NCBI GenBank assembly: GCA_025345505.1
Contig: JANVCC010000130.1
Location: forward strand, 3,198,453 to 3,262,452
DNA length: 64,000 bases
Direction of reading: 5' to 3'
Origin: Todiramphus chloris collaris
Lineage: Eukaryota > Chordata > Aves > Coraciiformes > Alcedinidae
Under the pieces are notes generated by a model, which did not search any database, was not told where the DNA came from, and saw only the letters and a program-made list of their open reading frames with translations. A program made the position numbers and the translations under genes. This document shows, one piece after another, positions 1 through 12,825 of this stretch (position 1 is its first letter; each line of letters starts with the position of its first letter).

Positions 1-1155
1 TACACCATATTGATGAGATATGAAACTGCCACTGAGCCTCAGTCAAGGTACACTCTGTTATTTGCACTTCTGCTCTTAGGCATTCATCCAGTCATGTTAG
101 TCCCAGTTTGCAGTAAGGATCCCAGTCAAAGGCTTCTTCTCATATTCATGTGTTGGAGGATTCACCCAAGAACACCGCTCCTTTGCAAAGAGCGCAATGA
201 GTTCTAAAGCCAAAGGTGATTTGTCTGAATGGGCTTAGGAATGTCACTAAAGTAATATGTAATAATGATGCACATTTCATTCCCAATTCTGACCATTGCT
301 TTAATCACAGTGACTGTAACTTGTTTTTAGCTTTAAAGTTTATAAAAATGTTGGGGTTTTAAACAGTGAAGCTGCAATATCAGGCCAATACCAGTAGGGA
401 ATAGGTTCATAGATCACATATCCATATAAGACCATTAGGAGTCACCAAGTCTGATATCAGATTAGAGATGTGGAACTTCTCTGAGCAATTTCAACTGTAA
501 CTGAGAAAACAAAATTGAGCTTTACTTAAACATTGACAGAAGTGAAAATACCACCAGCCTTGGTCACTACTCCCAGTTGATGATCCTCAATCTTCCAAAC
601 TACCATCTTATTTTCAACCTGATTGCATCCATTCCATGCTTCACACTTAACAGAATTTGGTATTTCTGCATGAAACATGGTGAGAAGTCCCTGTCCAGCT
701 ATTTTCTCTTTCTCTCCAAACCAAATTCATCGCTTCTCTAGCTTAAGCTTCTAGGAAAAAACCCCATTGTTTGACTCATGAGTCAAACAAAAAAATAAAA
801 TGAAACCCTGGCCTTTGTTAGTCCTTTCTGAATTATTTCTTGCTGGCCTGCCAGGACTCAAGATAAACTCTCTATTGACGGTGCCCCTGATTCATTGATC
901 TTTACAGCAGGATCACCCAGAACCTCTTGCTGTTACTGGTAAGAAGTCACACAGCCAAAAAACACACATACACAATACACCACTGATGAAACTCAGCTCA
1001 GTAACTACTCCTGAGGGAGTCAGTGATTCAAGGTTTCATACAATGGAGGAGGATATTACGCTTGCAAATAGTTTCCAGCTGTTCATTTAGATGTGTCTGC
1101 TAAACCCTACTAAAACTGAAAAGATGCTGAAATGTAAAAGCCAAAGTAGTAAAAA
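1..1155. other. Unique non-coding DNA, no gene seen
   Basis: I see no exon-like reading frame, no recognisable repeat family and no RNA gene. The only open frames are short and unsupported. The one structured element inside is the palindrome at 767-790, listed separately. The part after 780 runs towards the poly(A) tract that follows. Confidence 0.6.
767..790. promoter_or_regulatory. 24-bp perfect palindrome with two overlapping AP-1 sites
   Basis: Bases 767-778 are the exact reverse complement of 779-790. The core TGACTCATGAGTCA contains a TGACTCA and a TGAGTCA heptamer that overlap head to head. Each is the consensus for bZIP dimers such as Fos/Jun or NF-E2. The sequence shows the symmetry directly; binding is inferred. 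No promoter or gene is visible nearby, so a role as a distal enhancer motif is only a possibility. Confidence 0.5.
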
Positions 1156-1171
1156 AATAAAAGTACTGGTG

Positions 1172-1214
<43 letters not shown>

Positions 1215-1219
1215 AAAAA
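1156..1219 (+). repeat. AATAAA hexamer followed by poly(A)-rich tract
   Basis: An AATAAA hexamer at 1156-1161 lies 11 nt before a run of A that starts at 1173 and continues, broken only by single G residues, to 1219. The spacing resembles a retrotransposed mRNA 3' end. No parent coding sequence is recognisable in the preceding several hundred bases. It may equally be a simple A-rich microsatellite. Minus-strand frames here merely translate poly(T) into phenylalanine runs. Confidence 0.6.
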
Positions 1220-4200
1220 GTGGCAATTAAATAAAAAAGAATCAGGACTATTGTTGCACATTGTTTCTGGAAGCGCTGCTTTTCTAAGAAAAAAAAAAAC
1301 CCAAAACACACACAGGCAAAAGATAAAGAAGTCTGAAAGAAAAAGTTTCAGATCAGTTCTCCAGTGCCATACAATTCTCCCTCACTCACTATCACTGTAT
1401 TTACACCTCCCACACAGCCTTTCCATTGCCTCTTGTTTCGTGCTGTAATGGAAATGCTCTGTTGGCTTTCTGCTGGTGACTTTACATGTTGTTTATTAAG
1501 TGTATAGAACATATTTTGAAAAAAACATGTCCCCGGGTACATCAAGCTATGTCAGACTGTGATAGGCTTTCTCATAGTGTGCTAAGCTGGTGAAGCAGAA
1601 GAATTTGCTTATGGTGAGGACTAAAGTGATTGATCTGTTTTGTGGCTTGAAATGTGTTGATTATAGGGTGTTGTAGGCTTATGTAGGTGTATGGACAACT
1701 TTCTAGTTAGTATTTCAACATATTGTATAGTAGCTAGCATAAGCAACAAGGATATTTTTAGCATGTACAATAATGTATGTTTGAACTTTTTCACATTAAA
1801 ATCTCCTATTTCCTGTTTAAGTGATCTATTTCTAATCATCTAGTAATAGCTTCTTTTGATATCCACACACCTTTTAGAAGAAAAATTGCGAATGAATACA
1901 TGATAAATGTACTTCTGAGGTGAAATAAAAATCAGACTGTAAAGCAGATATTTTTAAGGCATCGTGAAATGAAGTTAATTAACCCTTAACCATTTTCCAC
2001 TTAACTAATTAACTACTTACCCTTAAAGTATTTATAAAAGAAATATGGTGGAGTCTCTGATGACCTGCTGACTTTAAATCCACTCAAAAGCCTTTCTAAG
2101 AAGTACCCTCCAGACAATCAAGTAGCTATGGACTTGCTGTAGAAATTGCAAGGAGAAATTTCATAGTTAAGTAGGAGATTAGGAGATCAAATAACATTCT
2201 CTGTAATTCTATCATTCAGAGTTTTTACAGAATCAAATAACTTTCTTCTGCAGCTCTCCAAGCACATAAAAAATGCATACATTAAACTTAATCATGGACA
2301 CATCTCCCTCCCCTTTCTCATCTGGGCAAACTGAGGTACAGTGAAGTTACAAGGCTGGTATTTTTAGAAGTAGGCTGGAATGTTGGGTGCCATCTCTTCA
2401 AGAAGTTCAGCCTTTGATGCACAAAGGGGTATTAGACATCTCATAGTAAGCTGTCTGAGCTCCTGTGTTCGAATACATGATAGCAGGAGACTGACTTACT
2501 TCATCCTTTTCCTTTCTATTCTTCTACAGAGATATACAGAGCTCAGCATATTGTTCCTTGTTCTGGCAGCTACGGTTCCAGATGACCAAGTGGATCTGCC
2601 AGTGTACTTCTCAGCACCCTGAAAAGAGAGACTCTGCATTCAATGGATTCAATGGATCAAATGTCCACCCAATAGATTAAGGAGGGCCTGGGAGAGTCAT
2701 GAAATGTAGGAGTGAATGGTGAGGTGCGAAAAATGTTGCTTCTGCTGCCAAAAACCTAAGACAATCTTACCCTTCTCCACCCATCTTTTACCCAACAACC
2801 ATCCACCTATCTGTAATACATGATGCTGTGACAGTCAGTAACCACCAACCTATAGAAACAGATTAAAAAGGAATAACATAACCCTGCCTAGTCCTGTGCT
2901 TTGGCCTCTTAGTCTGTCTTACAGTGTTATCCCCAAGCATAGACAGATGTAGGCTGCCTGTGTAACATTTTTGGCATTCTCCCCTGAGTAGCTGCACTGG
3001 CCAAGTTTTCTCATCACTGATCAATAATCACCAGACCAGCAAATGGGACATACTCACCCAGCAGCAGATGGCAGTGACTGTACTCAAGCATGACAGCTCT
3101 TTGCACGGAGAACTGGCTGCAGAGGGAAGCAGACTGTTCAGGCCACCTAGATAGAACTTTCCTTCTGCTCTGAGCCTCAAGTAGAAAGTATTTTGCTACC
3201 TGCTAAGATATCTGAACGACCTGCTGAAGGTCTGGAGCATTCCTTACTGTATGCTAGAAAAGTGTCTGGGAAGCAAAAGAGTTTCTCTGGCTTCTGCTTT
3301 CTAGGACTCTATAGATGACCCTTCCTTTGGGTGAATCCATGGTGTCTGCTGTATGTCAGCAGGAAAAATGGGAAGCCTGGCCTCTGTAGCATTATCCTCT
3401 ATTCAGCCCAGAGATACTCTGTCAGAAGTAGCCATATCTGTAATGCTTAGAAGAAGCACTATTCTTTGAAGGACCCTAAAGATCTGAGTGCTGCCAAAGG
3501 CTGTTTATGTACACCACAGTCTCCTATTTGCCCGTATATCCTATTTCTGAAACATCCTGGAAAATCCCAAGCATTTTATTCCACTTTTCTCTGAAGCAGG
3601 GTAATTGAGCTCATTGCTAAGGGAATTGTTCTTTATTGTTGTATTAGGACATATTGAGAATCAACCAGCCCCATTTCATCTAATCATACTCTTCTTGAAT
3701 GTGGCAGATAATTCCTCCTCTGCTAGTGCTTAATAGCTGTGAATATAGAGGAAGCATTTTTTGTTTGTTTGTTTATATTAGGTATCAGTTTCAGTTATGG
3801 GCTAGAGCCCCATTATGCAGGGAGTTGTAAAAACAGCATCCACAATAAGCTTGTAGACAGTTATCACATCCCTCAGGCATTCGGCATGTTATTCTTTAAA
3901 TGGAGGAGTTTGAAGGCAGATCAAACTAATCTACTTTATAATTCATACCTTTAGATAATTTTGATTAACTCCCATAGTAAGAAAGTTCAAGAGTATCCCC
4001 ATGGAAACAGATTCTAATGCAACTTGTCTGCATCTTCCTCATAAGAAGATGTGTGGAACATCATCCAGTATTCCCAGTATGCTCTCAGAAACACCTCATA
4101 GGGAGCTGCCAGTTCTGCCTTGTGACACAGCATCTCCATTTGTGCTGCCCAGTGTTTGCACAGGCCTTTTCTGGCATTAGCAAATGAGATAGGAGTTTGT

Positions 4201-6741
4201 GTTACAAAGATTGGTATAAATTTCAAGAGTATGCTGTCCTAAATTGAGATAGCCTCTCCCCTTCACATACCTGCTGGAAAATGAAGATGTGTAAGCTCGC
4301 TACATGGTCACGCTATTTAAATCAATATGTTTTTATTTGCCATTAACTTTTTCTTTCAGCTCCAGGATTGGTCTTTTCCAAATCTTCTAGAAACAGTTTT
4401 GTGCATGAGCTTTCCAAAAGCACCATAACAAACTTTATAAAAAGCAAGCAAGAATACTTGGTGTGGTTCATTTCCTCATAAACCTAAACTCACTGTGACA
4501 AAGAAACTGGCAAGTCAATCTAGGTGAGATGCTTACAGCACAACATTTGAGAACCCTGGAGAGAGCAGGTGGAATTGTGGAGAAATGTCAAGAACTTGCA
4601 ATAACCCTACACTTTCCATATTGTCAAATGGAAGGGAAGGTCCAGGAAATGCTGGTTTGGTTGAAGAAGAGCGTGAGTTAGACTACACAGCAGGCCTGGT
4701 CTTATAAGACATCAAGTTGACCAGAGAGGCATGTCTTCTAGTTGGAATTCAGCCTCTGCCTTCAAAGAGTTCATTAAAAAAAAACAACGAAACAATGTCT
4801 GCCTCATATACCACCTCCTATGACAGACATCAGAGACATCATCTATGGAGGAAATTATTATCACCTACTGCAATAGAAGCAATCACTCATCTGCAAAACA
4901 GAAACATAATACAAAATAGGCTGAGAATCCCTGCTGTAGAATAACTAAATTGGATGTAAACCGTTTTTTTCATGTCTTCATGAAGCATGTATTTTTTGTG
5001 ATCCATCTATATTTTCTGTAGCAATGGTGTGTTATTCAAAGGCAGATTAAGTCAGACTTCTTGTCCTCCCAAATGGCCACTCCCTGTAACTAGAAAACAA
5101 GCCCAAAGTTAAGGGAATTGAATATAAGGTTTACTGCTCACATTTAGACCATATTTTTAACTTTTGTAAAAGCAATAATGAAGAATGATTCAACTGGAGA
5201 ACTGAAAAATACATTTATTGCAGAGGGATACACTTCCATTTTAGAAGGAAAAAATAAATGTCTTCAAAAATAACTTTTATAAACAAAGCTTATTGGTCCA
5301 CAATTTAAGTAGACTGTCAAATGACTTACAAACAGCTATAACATTACTATTTTCAGAGTATGTAAGTAACAAAAGTACGTAAGAGCTTAAGTTGTGTCTG
5401 CAATCCTGTTCCACTAGAAGTGGTAAAAACAAACAGTGGAGATGCTGTCTTTCCAAAACCTACACTTTAGTGACTTTCTCTGACAGAGTGCTTAGTTAAT
5501 GATTTGGGACACCTCAAAATTACCTGGTCTCTCTTAAACTAGAGTAAATTAAGTGGCTTAGTGTTCTTGCATGTTTGCCCTAGGTATTCTCCCAACATGA
5601 AAACCTAGACCCAGACTCCTTCTGTTTCCACCAGAAGGAACAGGGAAATGATCTATATTTCTTAGCAGAACATCTAGCTACTTATCACAACAAGGGCATT
5701 ATCCAAAAGATGAAGAAGCAAAGCCATCAGTCAATGTCTTATCTCAGTTATAAAATGGCTTTGAAATTTGCATTTTTGGTCTTCCAGAAGTATTTAGGGG
5801 GTGGAGAGGAGAAAAGAAGAATGCAGTTGGAATATCCATTTTAACAACCCTCAGACTTTGGGAAAATGTTTTCTTCTGACTCTGAAGTACATTTCACTAT
5901 TCTCTTTAAAACTGCCTTTAACAATGTGTTTCTCCTAATACCTTAACAGGATTCCAGTTGTAAACCAGGATCCTGGTATCTTGTCCTTTTGGAAAACTAC
6001 TGTGTTAAATATTTACCTCCAAATAATTGACATTTCTTTAAGCTTTTTCTCAACAAACTACCCCTGTGTCATCCTCCTCGTTTTTGCTTTATAGAAACAG
6101 TATGCATGCTTTTTCCTAGCTTGCTTCTTTGATGCCTAGGTCACTTTTGCTGTCAGAATCTATTTCTGGAATAAAACTGATTTTTTTCCCTTTTCAAGAT
6201 ACAGTGAAAAATGTGCAAGAGTTCCTAGTACAGGGACGTTGGTTACTAGGAAACACAGTCTCCAGAGGGTAGAGTAGGAGAAGAAGCCTTGGAGTACAAA
6301 AATTTATTTTGGGGAGGATCCTACAACAAGGGTTGGAATTAAAATAATAGTAATCTAAAAAAATGCCTTTGCTGAAGGACAAGTTTAAAGACAGAAATGG
6401 GTATCTGTAAAAGTCTTACAATAGTCTTACCCTCTTGTCCTAAGATGTTTTATGTTATTGTCCCAACTTTATCAATTTCTCTCAGGAAAGAAACTGAAAA
6501 CACTGTTGAATAGAAAAAAAAAAAAACCCAAAACCTCCAAGGATTCCACTGAGGGTTCTTCTGTTCCTTGGCAGGAAAAAACTCTGCTGCTCAGATCTGT
6601 GGACGGTCATAACAAGACCCCTTTCTCTACATTGGCTCATGCTGGTTAATACCTTCAATCTCAGGTGGTGGATAGGTGCATGAACATGGCTTTGGAATAT
6701 AACCTTTGTCAATATTTATGAAAGACCACTAGGATAGAGTT
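1220..6741. other. Unique non-coding DNA, no gene seen
   Basis: No recognisable coding exon, RNA gene or interspersed repeat. A short tandem duplication of a 9-mer (ATTCAATGG twice) sits at 2638-2655. An AT-rich patch with TTAATTAA-type words is at about 1975-2030. The short open frames in this block have no domain, no compositional bias and no credible splice context. Confidence 0.55.
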
Positions 6742-6945
6742 AAAAAAACAAAAACACATCCACCCACGCACAAAAAAAAACCCCAAAACCAAACCAAAAC
6801 AAACAAAACCATACAAACAAAAAAACCCAAACAAAAATACTACCGTCAAAAAAACAAACACAAAAACCCCACAAACAAACAAACAAACAAAAAAACAGAC
6901 CAAAAAAACCCCCTACAAATAACAAAACATCTTCAAAAAACAACC
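6742..6945 (+). repeat. A/C-rich low-complexity block
   Basis: About 200 bases consist almost only of A and C, with irregular CAAA, CAAAA and ACCCC units and no fixed period. Such strand-asymmetric A/C tracts are common simple sequence in bird genomes. Minus-strand frames through it give low-complexity Phe/Val/Cys/Leu/Gly peptides and should not be taken as membrane proteins. Confidence 0.85.
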
Positions 6946-8356
6946 TGTAAAGGAAAACCCATCCAAGAATGGTGACAGTATTCTATATGGTTTGACTGAT
7001 GCTTGCATTTTCTGTCCACTCAAAAATGGCAATATAAGGTAGGTGAACTTTCCAGGAGAAGCGACTACACCTCTTGGGGGAGAGATGCTCTAGATCAGGG
7101 TGTGTGGCAGACAAAGAAAATAAGGATCATAGGAAGGAGTTTGTGAAGAGACAGTGACACAGCTGAGAGGAACATAGAAAAGACTCACAGCCAGGCCATA
7201 GATGTGATAGAAAGAGAACCATGAAAGAGATGGAAAAAATAGAAATACTGCAGAATCAGCTGTAAATCCAGAAATTATTGGTAAGACTGAAGCCAAGCAC
7301 TGAAGCAAGTGCCTGCCTGAGAAAACACAGTGGTCAAGAGGACTGTTGTGCATAAGCATTATTTCTAGGCTGTTTTTCCTAATTAATGACTTAACAACTG
7401 TTTTAACTGATAGCTTAATAAAATCCATCTTCTTTTAGTTTAAAATGTTTTTAGTCTAATTTGGGATGGCTTCCTATAAGATCTGTGCATAGTTGCACCT
7501 GCTTGACTAGGAGCCCTGTCACAATTACGCATTTCAGAAATACTATCCAAAGCTTTTCCCAAATGACTCCCTGGCTCTCCTGTGAGAAAGCCCACAATAC
7601 CCTCTGGACAATATTGGATGAAATTCCTCAATGTGGCATGGAAAATAAGCAAAATAGGAAATGATCTGGCTAGTATTCACCAAAGACAAACTTCATCCAA
7701 AATATTTACAGTACTAGAGCAAGGCCCAAAATATTGATGTTTCTGTATTACTTATTTAGATCAATGTATTTTAGGAAGAGAGTTGCTGTGGAAAAGCTCC
7801 TCTTTCATCCACTTGTAGATTCACCCAAACCACATGGTTTACTATAACCAAACAACATGGTATATGTCCCAAAGAGATTTAAGTGAATGAAAAGTCCTAT
7901 GTTCAAGGGGTAAAAATGCCATCATAGTAATAAGAAAATCCTTCTCGGACCATTCCTAGGGAGACTATCAGTTGATAACCTATTATGTCTGGTTTGCAAG
8001 GACCATGTAAGAAAGCACTGCCTCTGGCTATTTGTTTTAGATGTAATTAGTGTGTGTGGGATGCTCCCATTTTATAAAACACCAAGCAGAGGTAACTGGA
8101 AGAGCCATCTGGAGCCTGGCTGTAAGAAGTCGGTGCCAGGCAGTTTGAAACAGACACTAGTCTTTCCCACCCAGCAGTTTGCCATGCTAAACACACAAAA
8201 AGCAGGCAGGCAGGCAGCCAGAAACAGAGTCATGGAGGTATATACTCATATGATGGTATGATGCGCTAGATACTAGAAGAGAAGGTAGTCTTAACAATTC
8301 TTGACAAGTTGTTCTGATGTTAACAGAAGAATAACAAGCTCTTCTACTCTTAGTTC
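6946..8356. other. Unique non-coding DNA, no gene seen
   Basis: No repeat family or coding exon is recognisable. A 112-residue minus-strand frame at 7090-7428 is hydrophobic in places but has no recognisable family features or splice context. A short (CAGG)n run lies at about 8203-8217. Confidence 0.5.
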
Positions 8357-8440
8357 CAAAAAAACCAACCAAACAAAAAAAAAACCTACGAAAACCAAAA
8401 CAAACAACAACAGCAAAACCAAAGCCAACCAAAAACTACA
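8357..8440 (+). repeat. A/C-rich low-complexity block
   Basis: A second tract made almost only of A and C, with CAAA and AACC words, on the same strand as the block at 6742. No fixed repeat period is visible, so I class it as low-complexity sequence and not as a true microsatellite. Confidence 0.8.
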
Positions 8441-11400
8441 CAGAAGGTAGTGGAAAAGAATAAAAGCAAAGGAAGTTTTTAGATCTGTGAGCACCAAGAT
8501 AACACTTCTGAATTTTACAGCCTGTCTTGGAAATAGAGCTTTGGAGCCTCATGCACACCTTAGTGCTTAAGAGACAGGAATGCCTCCAGAATGACAAGAG
8601 CTTCTCTTGGACTCTGACCTCAAAGGAAAACATCTGGAGGAGTTGTCCAGGTTACAGGGAAGGTTGAAGATTGGCGATCCAGTCCCACAGTTAAAAAAAA
8701 CCCTGCAATCGACCCAGGAAAATTGAGGAACATCAGTAGATCAAGGACAATTATGGTTCAGTCTATCATGGTGTAGTTTATCTTGCATATACATGTAAAA
8801 CATACTTTCTTGGTTTAGTCAAAGTAGACGATTGTGCAGGAGACCTAAGGATTTGCAGTCAAACAATGAGGCCTGAAAAGATAATACCATTAAGAGATGG
8901 ATTTGTGAGGATATACAGAGGAAGAATCAGTGTGTCATGTGCTCATCTGCTGGGGTCTCCAAGGAAATGGCCTTACTTTCTGGATCTGAGGATGTGTCAG
9001 CATCTACAGATATTCCCACAGTTAGAATGAGACAATATTTTGTGAGTCTTGTCTTGGTGATTAGCATCAAGAAATTAAAAAAGCCTGCAAATTATTGATA
9101 ATGATGTTAAGGCCCAGTGATCAACTTAGCAGCTCAATATGAGAGAAAACCCAGTCCTGTATTAGCAGAAAAAGGTTGGAAATTGCAAGAATTTAACATC
9201 AAAGTCTTATCAACCTTGTCAGTCACATGCTTTGTCCTCCCAGGAGGAAGCAGAGTAAGGTGGCATGAGTCCAAGAACAAACTACTTTTGAAACTTTGTC
9301 TGTCCTAGACAAGGACAAGTTGCCAGATTGCTCAGCTGGAGGTGTCTGCTGTACTGCACAGACATGTCCTTAAGTGTGGTAAAGGTAAAAATGATGTGCA
9401 GTATTTTATCTACTGCACTAACTTACTTAGCTTTTAGTTTTCTTTTCTACTTCACCTAGGCTTTCTGCACCCAAGATATCTACACCTTTATTGCTTTACT
9501 ACCTTCCATTCATGGGATACTTCTGCTGCTTAAATAGGACCAACAAAAGCTGCCAGTTTTGGTGGATAATCCCATCAGGGAATTTCTTCCTGTAGTCCCA
9601 TGGGGACTTTATGAAGAGCTAGACTGGTTCCCTCAATAGCTTCCCCGTTGGCCACACATGGAACATGAAGCAGCTTGTTCTCCTTGGCTTGTCCTCCATG
9701 CACCAGCAAGAGCTTGGCTTAGCTCTTTAAAGTTAACACCTTTCCCTAGCACTTTCTTTTTCCTTATGTATGAAAATGTCATCAGGAAAGCCCCACACAG
9801 TCTCAAAACCTAAATCAGCTCCCTATTTAAGAATTTTACCTAAGCTCCAGTGCTCATGATGTCAATGCTATTTAATACTTAACCATCAAACTTTGCAAAA
9901 ATAACTTTGATGAACCTTGGAGAAGGCACTATTTGTTATTAGGAGAAGGATTATCCTGAAAAAAAAAAGACTCCAGAGACTGCTTCCAATTAATTCAAAG
10001 TAGTTCAGAGGGAGTGGCCATAAACAGAGTCGAAACAGCCATAAAACCCAGGAGAACATTCTGACAGAGAGATGCAAGTTAGGTACAGGTAAGTGATCAA
10101 CCAACACTTTGGCCACTTATACATAATCAAGGCTTGAAATCAAGAGAAAGGGAACCTCCTCTTCTGAATGCTCTGTGCTCTTTGTCTAAAGTTTTAAAAG
10201 GTGCTTGGGCTGCTCACTGGCTGAGTCACGGTAAATGTTCTTGTGTATTCTTTGCCCTGCGGCAAACGCGAGTTCATGTGCCATCTCTCAACCTATTGAG
10301 AGGAAGCTCAACTTACCTTTCATTAGCTGTAAGCTAACCGTGCATGCAGACCGTGGCAAGAGATCATCTGATGCTATTACCTTGTTCATGGCACTGAAAG
10401 CTTCCATTCACACACTTAAAAAGCTCACAACTGTCAATAGTCATTAGTACCTACTTTTTCAGGGATAATAACAAGGTGAAGAAGTCAAATGTCACAGTAG
10501 TGAAGTCTCAAGTGAGCCGTGGGTGTGGATAAATCATGAAAACTAGATCAAAACTGCCCATTTGAAAGAGAGATGTTTACAGATACGTGAATCTATGAAA
10601 CTCATTGTAAGTAATTTGAAAGACAGTGTTGATTTTTCCAGGTGGCTCCAAACCTCTCAAATAACAGATCAACACAATCTCCTTCTGTACCCTCGGCACT
10701 CATGGGAAGAAAAGGCAGTGGTTTTGAAAATGTTACCTAGGTGAATGCTTACTGAACGGTGTGAGCTCCCTAGTGAGCTCAGGACAGGATGACGCGCTGG
10801 CCCCACAGCTCTCTTACAGGCTTATGAAACTGCATCATTAAACAGTGATAGACTGAGCATGCCCTGAAGATCACTTTAAACCAGGCCTGCTGAGACCATT
10901 AGCAAACACCATCTGAGTCCTTAAGCTGTACCCTTACCTTCTCCTTTGAGGGAGCAGGCATGGATGATGGTCTGCCAAGTAGGGTCAAATCCTGTCTGAT
11001 TGGTGTCCTGAGAATCTTGGGCATTCCTAAGCAAGGCTGAAGGGTAGTTTGCACGAGGCCTTGTTGCAGAATAGCGCCTCCAAGCACTTCATCACACAGT
11101 TTCACTTGCTACGCTAGTTCTGCTACAGTGAAGGGGAACATTTTGGTGGGACAGAGCTGGGACAACAGGTACGAAGCTGCTCCTCACTTGATACAAGTGG
11201 TCGTGGAATACAGTATGATAGCACAGCCTTTTAAATTTATACTTGCAAAGAGCTGTCTGCTGCCATACGCTGTCTGGTGTTTAGAGAAGAGTCCTTTATA
11301 AACTTTTCCCCTTTCCTTTCCAGTATGCTTCATGCATCTCAGCCATAGACATACAGAAGCGGACCCTCTCCAGCTGGAAAGGTACAGCAGGCACTGGCTG

Positions 11401-12220
11401 TAAGCACATAAATCAACAAGCAAACATTACATGGTATGGAGTATGATTTCTCCTAGAAGCAAACCAGTCTGTGTGTACATGCATCTGTGTGTATGTATGA
11501 GGAAGAACACATTTGGATTGGACAACATTTTCTGCTCCATAAATCTGCAGAGGAGGGACTATCAACCTTCCTTTCCCTTGCAACCCTATCTTTCTAATGG
11601 TAGCAATGAAACAATAAGAAAATGGATCCCTTAAGCGTTGTCCCTTTGCCCAATTTAATCACTCTCCTACAATCCTTTTGGTATTTGCTTCAGCCAGGAA
11701 GCCCAGTAAGGGCTCACGTGCTGCCTTGCATCCATTCAGGAATTTTTCACCAAGGACAAGAAGTCTCTCAGGTGTTTTATTTTTTTTCATTATCTGTTTT
11801 CATCAAAGTCTCATTAGAAGTGCAGCCTCCACATCTATGAGACAATGGCTCAAGCCTGAGTAGCTGACTTAAATGACACTAGGGCTTATGGAATTAACCA
11901 TTACAGAGGGACTTTTGAGGGACATTGAAGCTAGACAGCTCTTCAGATTGCAATGCTGTTACTCTCTTCTGCATTGTTATCCCCTGATGCACTTAGGGCA
12001 AGAAGGGTCATGTGCAAGAGAACAATACAAAGCTGTATTTCGTAAAAGCATAAAGCAAAACACAACAGTCGGCCCACAGATCCTACTCATGCAGGTCTAA
12101 AAGCTGCCAAAAGCTGCCAGAGTTTAAAGTTGCCAGAGTATTAAAGTAGGCTTGAAGGCAGAGGGAGATAATATCACATGACAAGCCTATGGGTTGACAG
12201 GCCATGATAAGAGGGATGGG
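8441..12220. other. Unique non-coding DNA, no gene seen
   Basis: No exon, RNA gene or transposon is recognisable. Near the end, 12099-12118 holds two tandem copies of AAAAGCTGCC, followed at 12115-12146 by two diverged copies of a roughly 16-bp unit beginning TGCCAGAGT. These are small local slippage products. Confidence 0.5.
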
Positions 12221-12825
12221 TGTCCTGGTTTGCATTAGAACAGAATAATTCTGTTCAGTGATTTCACTTTTCAGCTCAGTTCTTCTAAGTAACTGCTCTT
12301 TCTGAAGTTAGCAGCCTGTTCTCACAGTGTCTGCTTCTAGCAGTGATAACACACTATCTTAAGTGTTAACTACCAAGGATTGGTGTGCAGACCAAGGCCA
12401 CTGCTGGGTCTTGTGCAGAATGCAAAAGGCTACACCTGTGAGGAGGAGTGGCCAGGGCAGGTGACCCCAAACTGACCAATGAGGTATTCCATCCCATAGA
12501 CATCATATTCAGTATAAAGCCAAGGGACCATGAGGGTCAACCTCTTCTTCAATGGCCAATGTTTGAGGAGGATTCTGTCCATTCTGCCTTCAATCCTGAT
12601 CCATGTGTTCCTGAATCCAGTACCAGAATTCAACTCCTGAACCTGGCTCTCTTTCCCATCTGCCACTGGGCTCAGTCTGGGAATTACCCAGTGCGTGCTT
12701 CACAGAATCAGTGGTAGGGTGACATAACTGCCATCAGGGGGTTTGGGTTCAATACTCTTTTTTTTTAGATACTGGTATATATCCCATTATGATGATGATG
12801 GTTATTATTATTATTTATGGCATCT
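12221..12825 (+). mobile_element. ERV LTR, plus strand, 3' end unclear
   Basis: The element starts with TGTCCTGGTTT, the terminus of a common avian ERV LTR type. It contains a TATAAA box at 12513-12518 in the context AGTATAAAGC. It is clearly homologous over most of its length to the reverse complement of the LTR at 56138-56900. Shared stretches include the start, the region around CTTTTCAGCTCAG, the TATA region and the GCCATCAGGGGGTTTG segment near 12732. Similarity fades after the ATG/TTA simple repeats at about 12789-12816, so the 3' boundary is uncertain and may be truncated. No internal retroviral sequence is attached, which suggests a solo or partial LTR. Confidence 0.8.

Noticed and set aside
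1087..1311. Minus-strand Phe-rich frames that look like membrane proteins
   Set aside because: They are the translation of poly(T) opposite the poly(A) tract.
6709..6943. Minus-strand hydrophobic frames rich in Phe, Val, Cys and Gly
   Set aside because: They translate the A/C-rich low-complexity block; two overlapping frames show the same bias.
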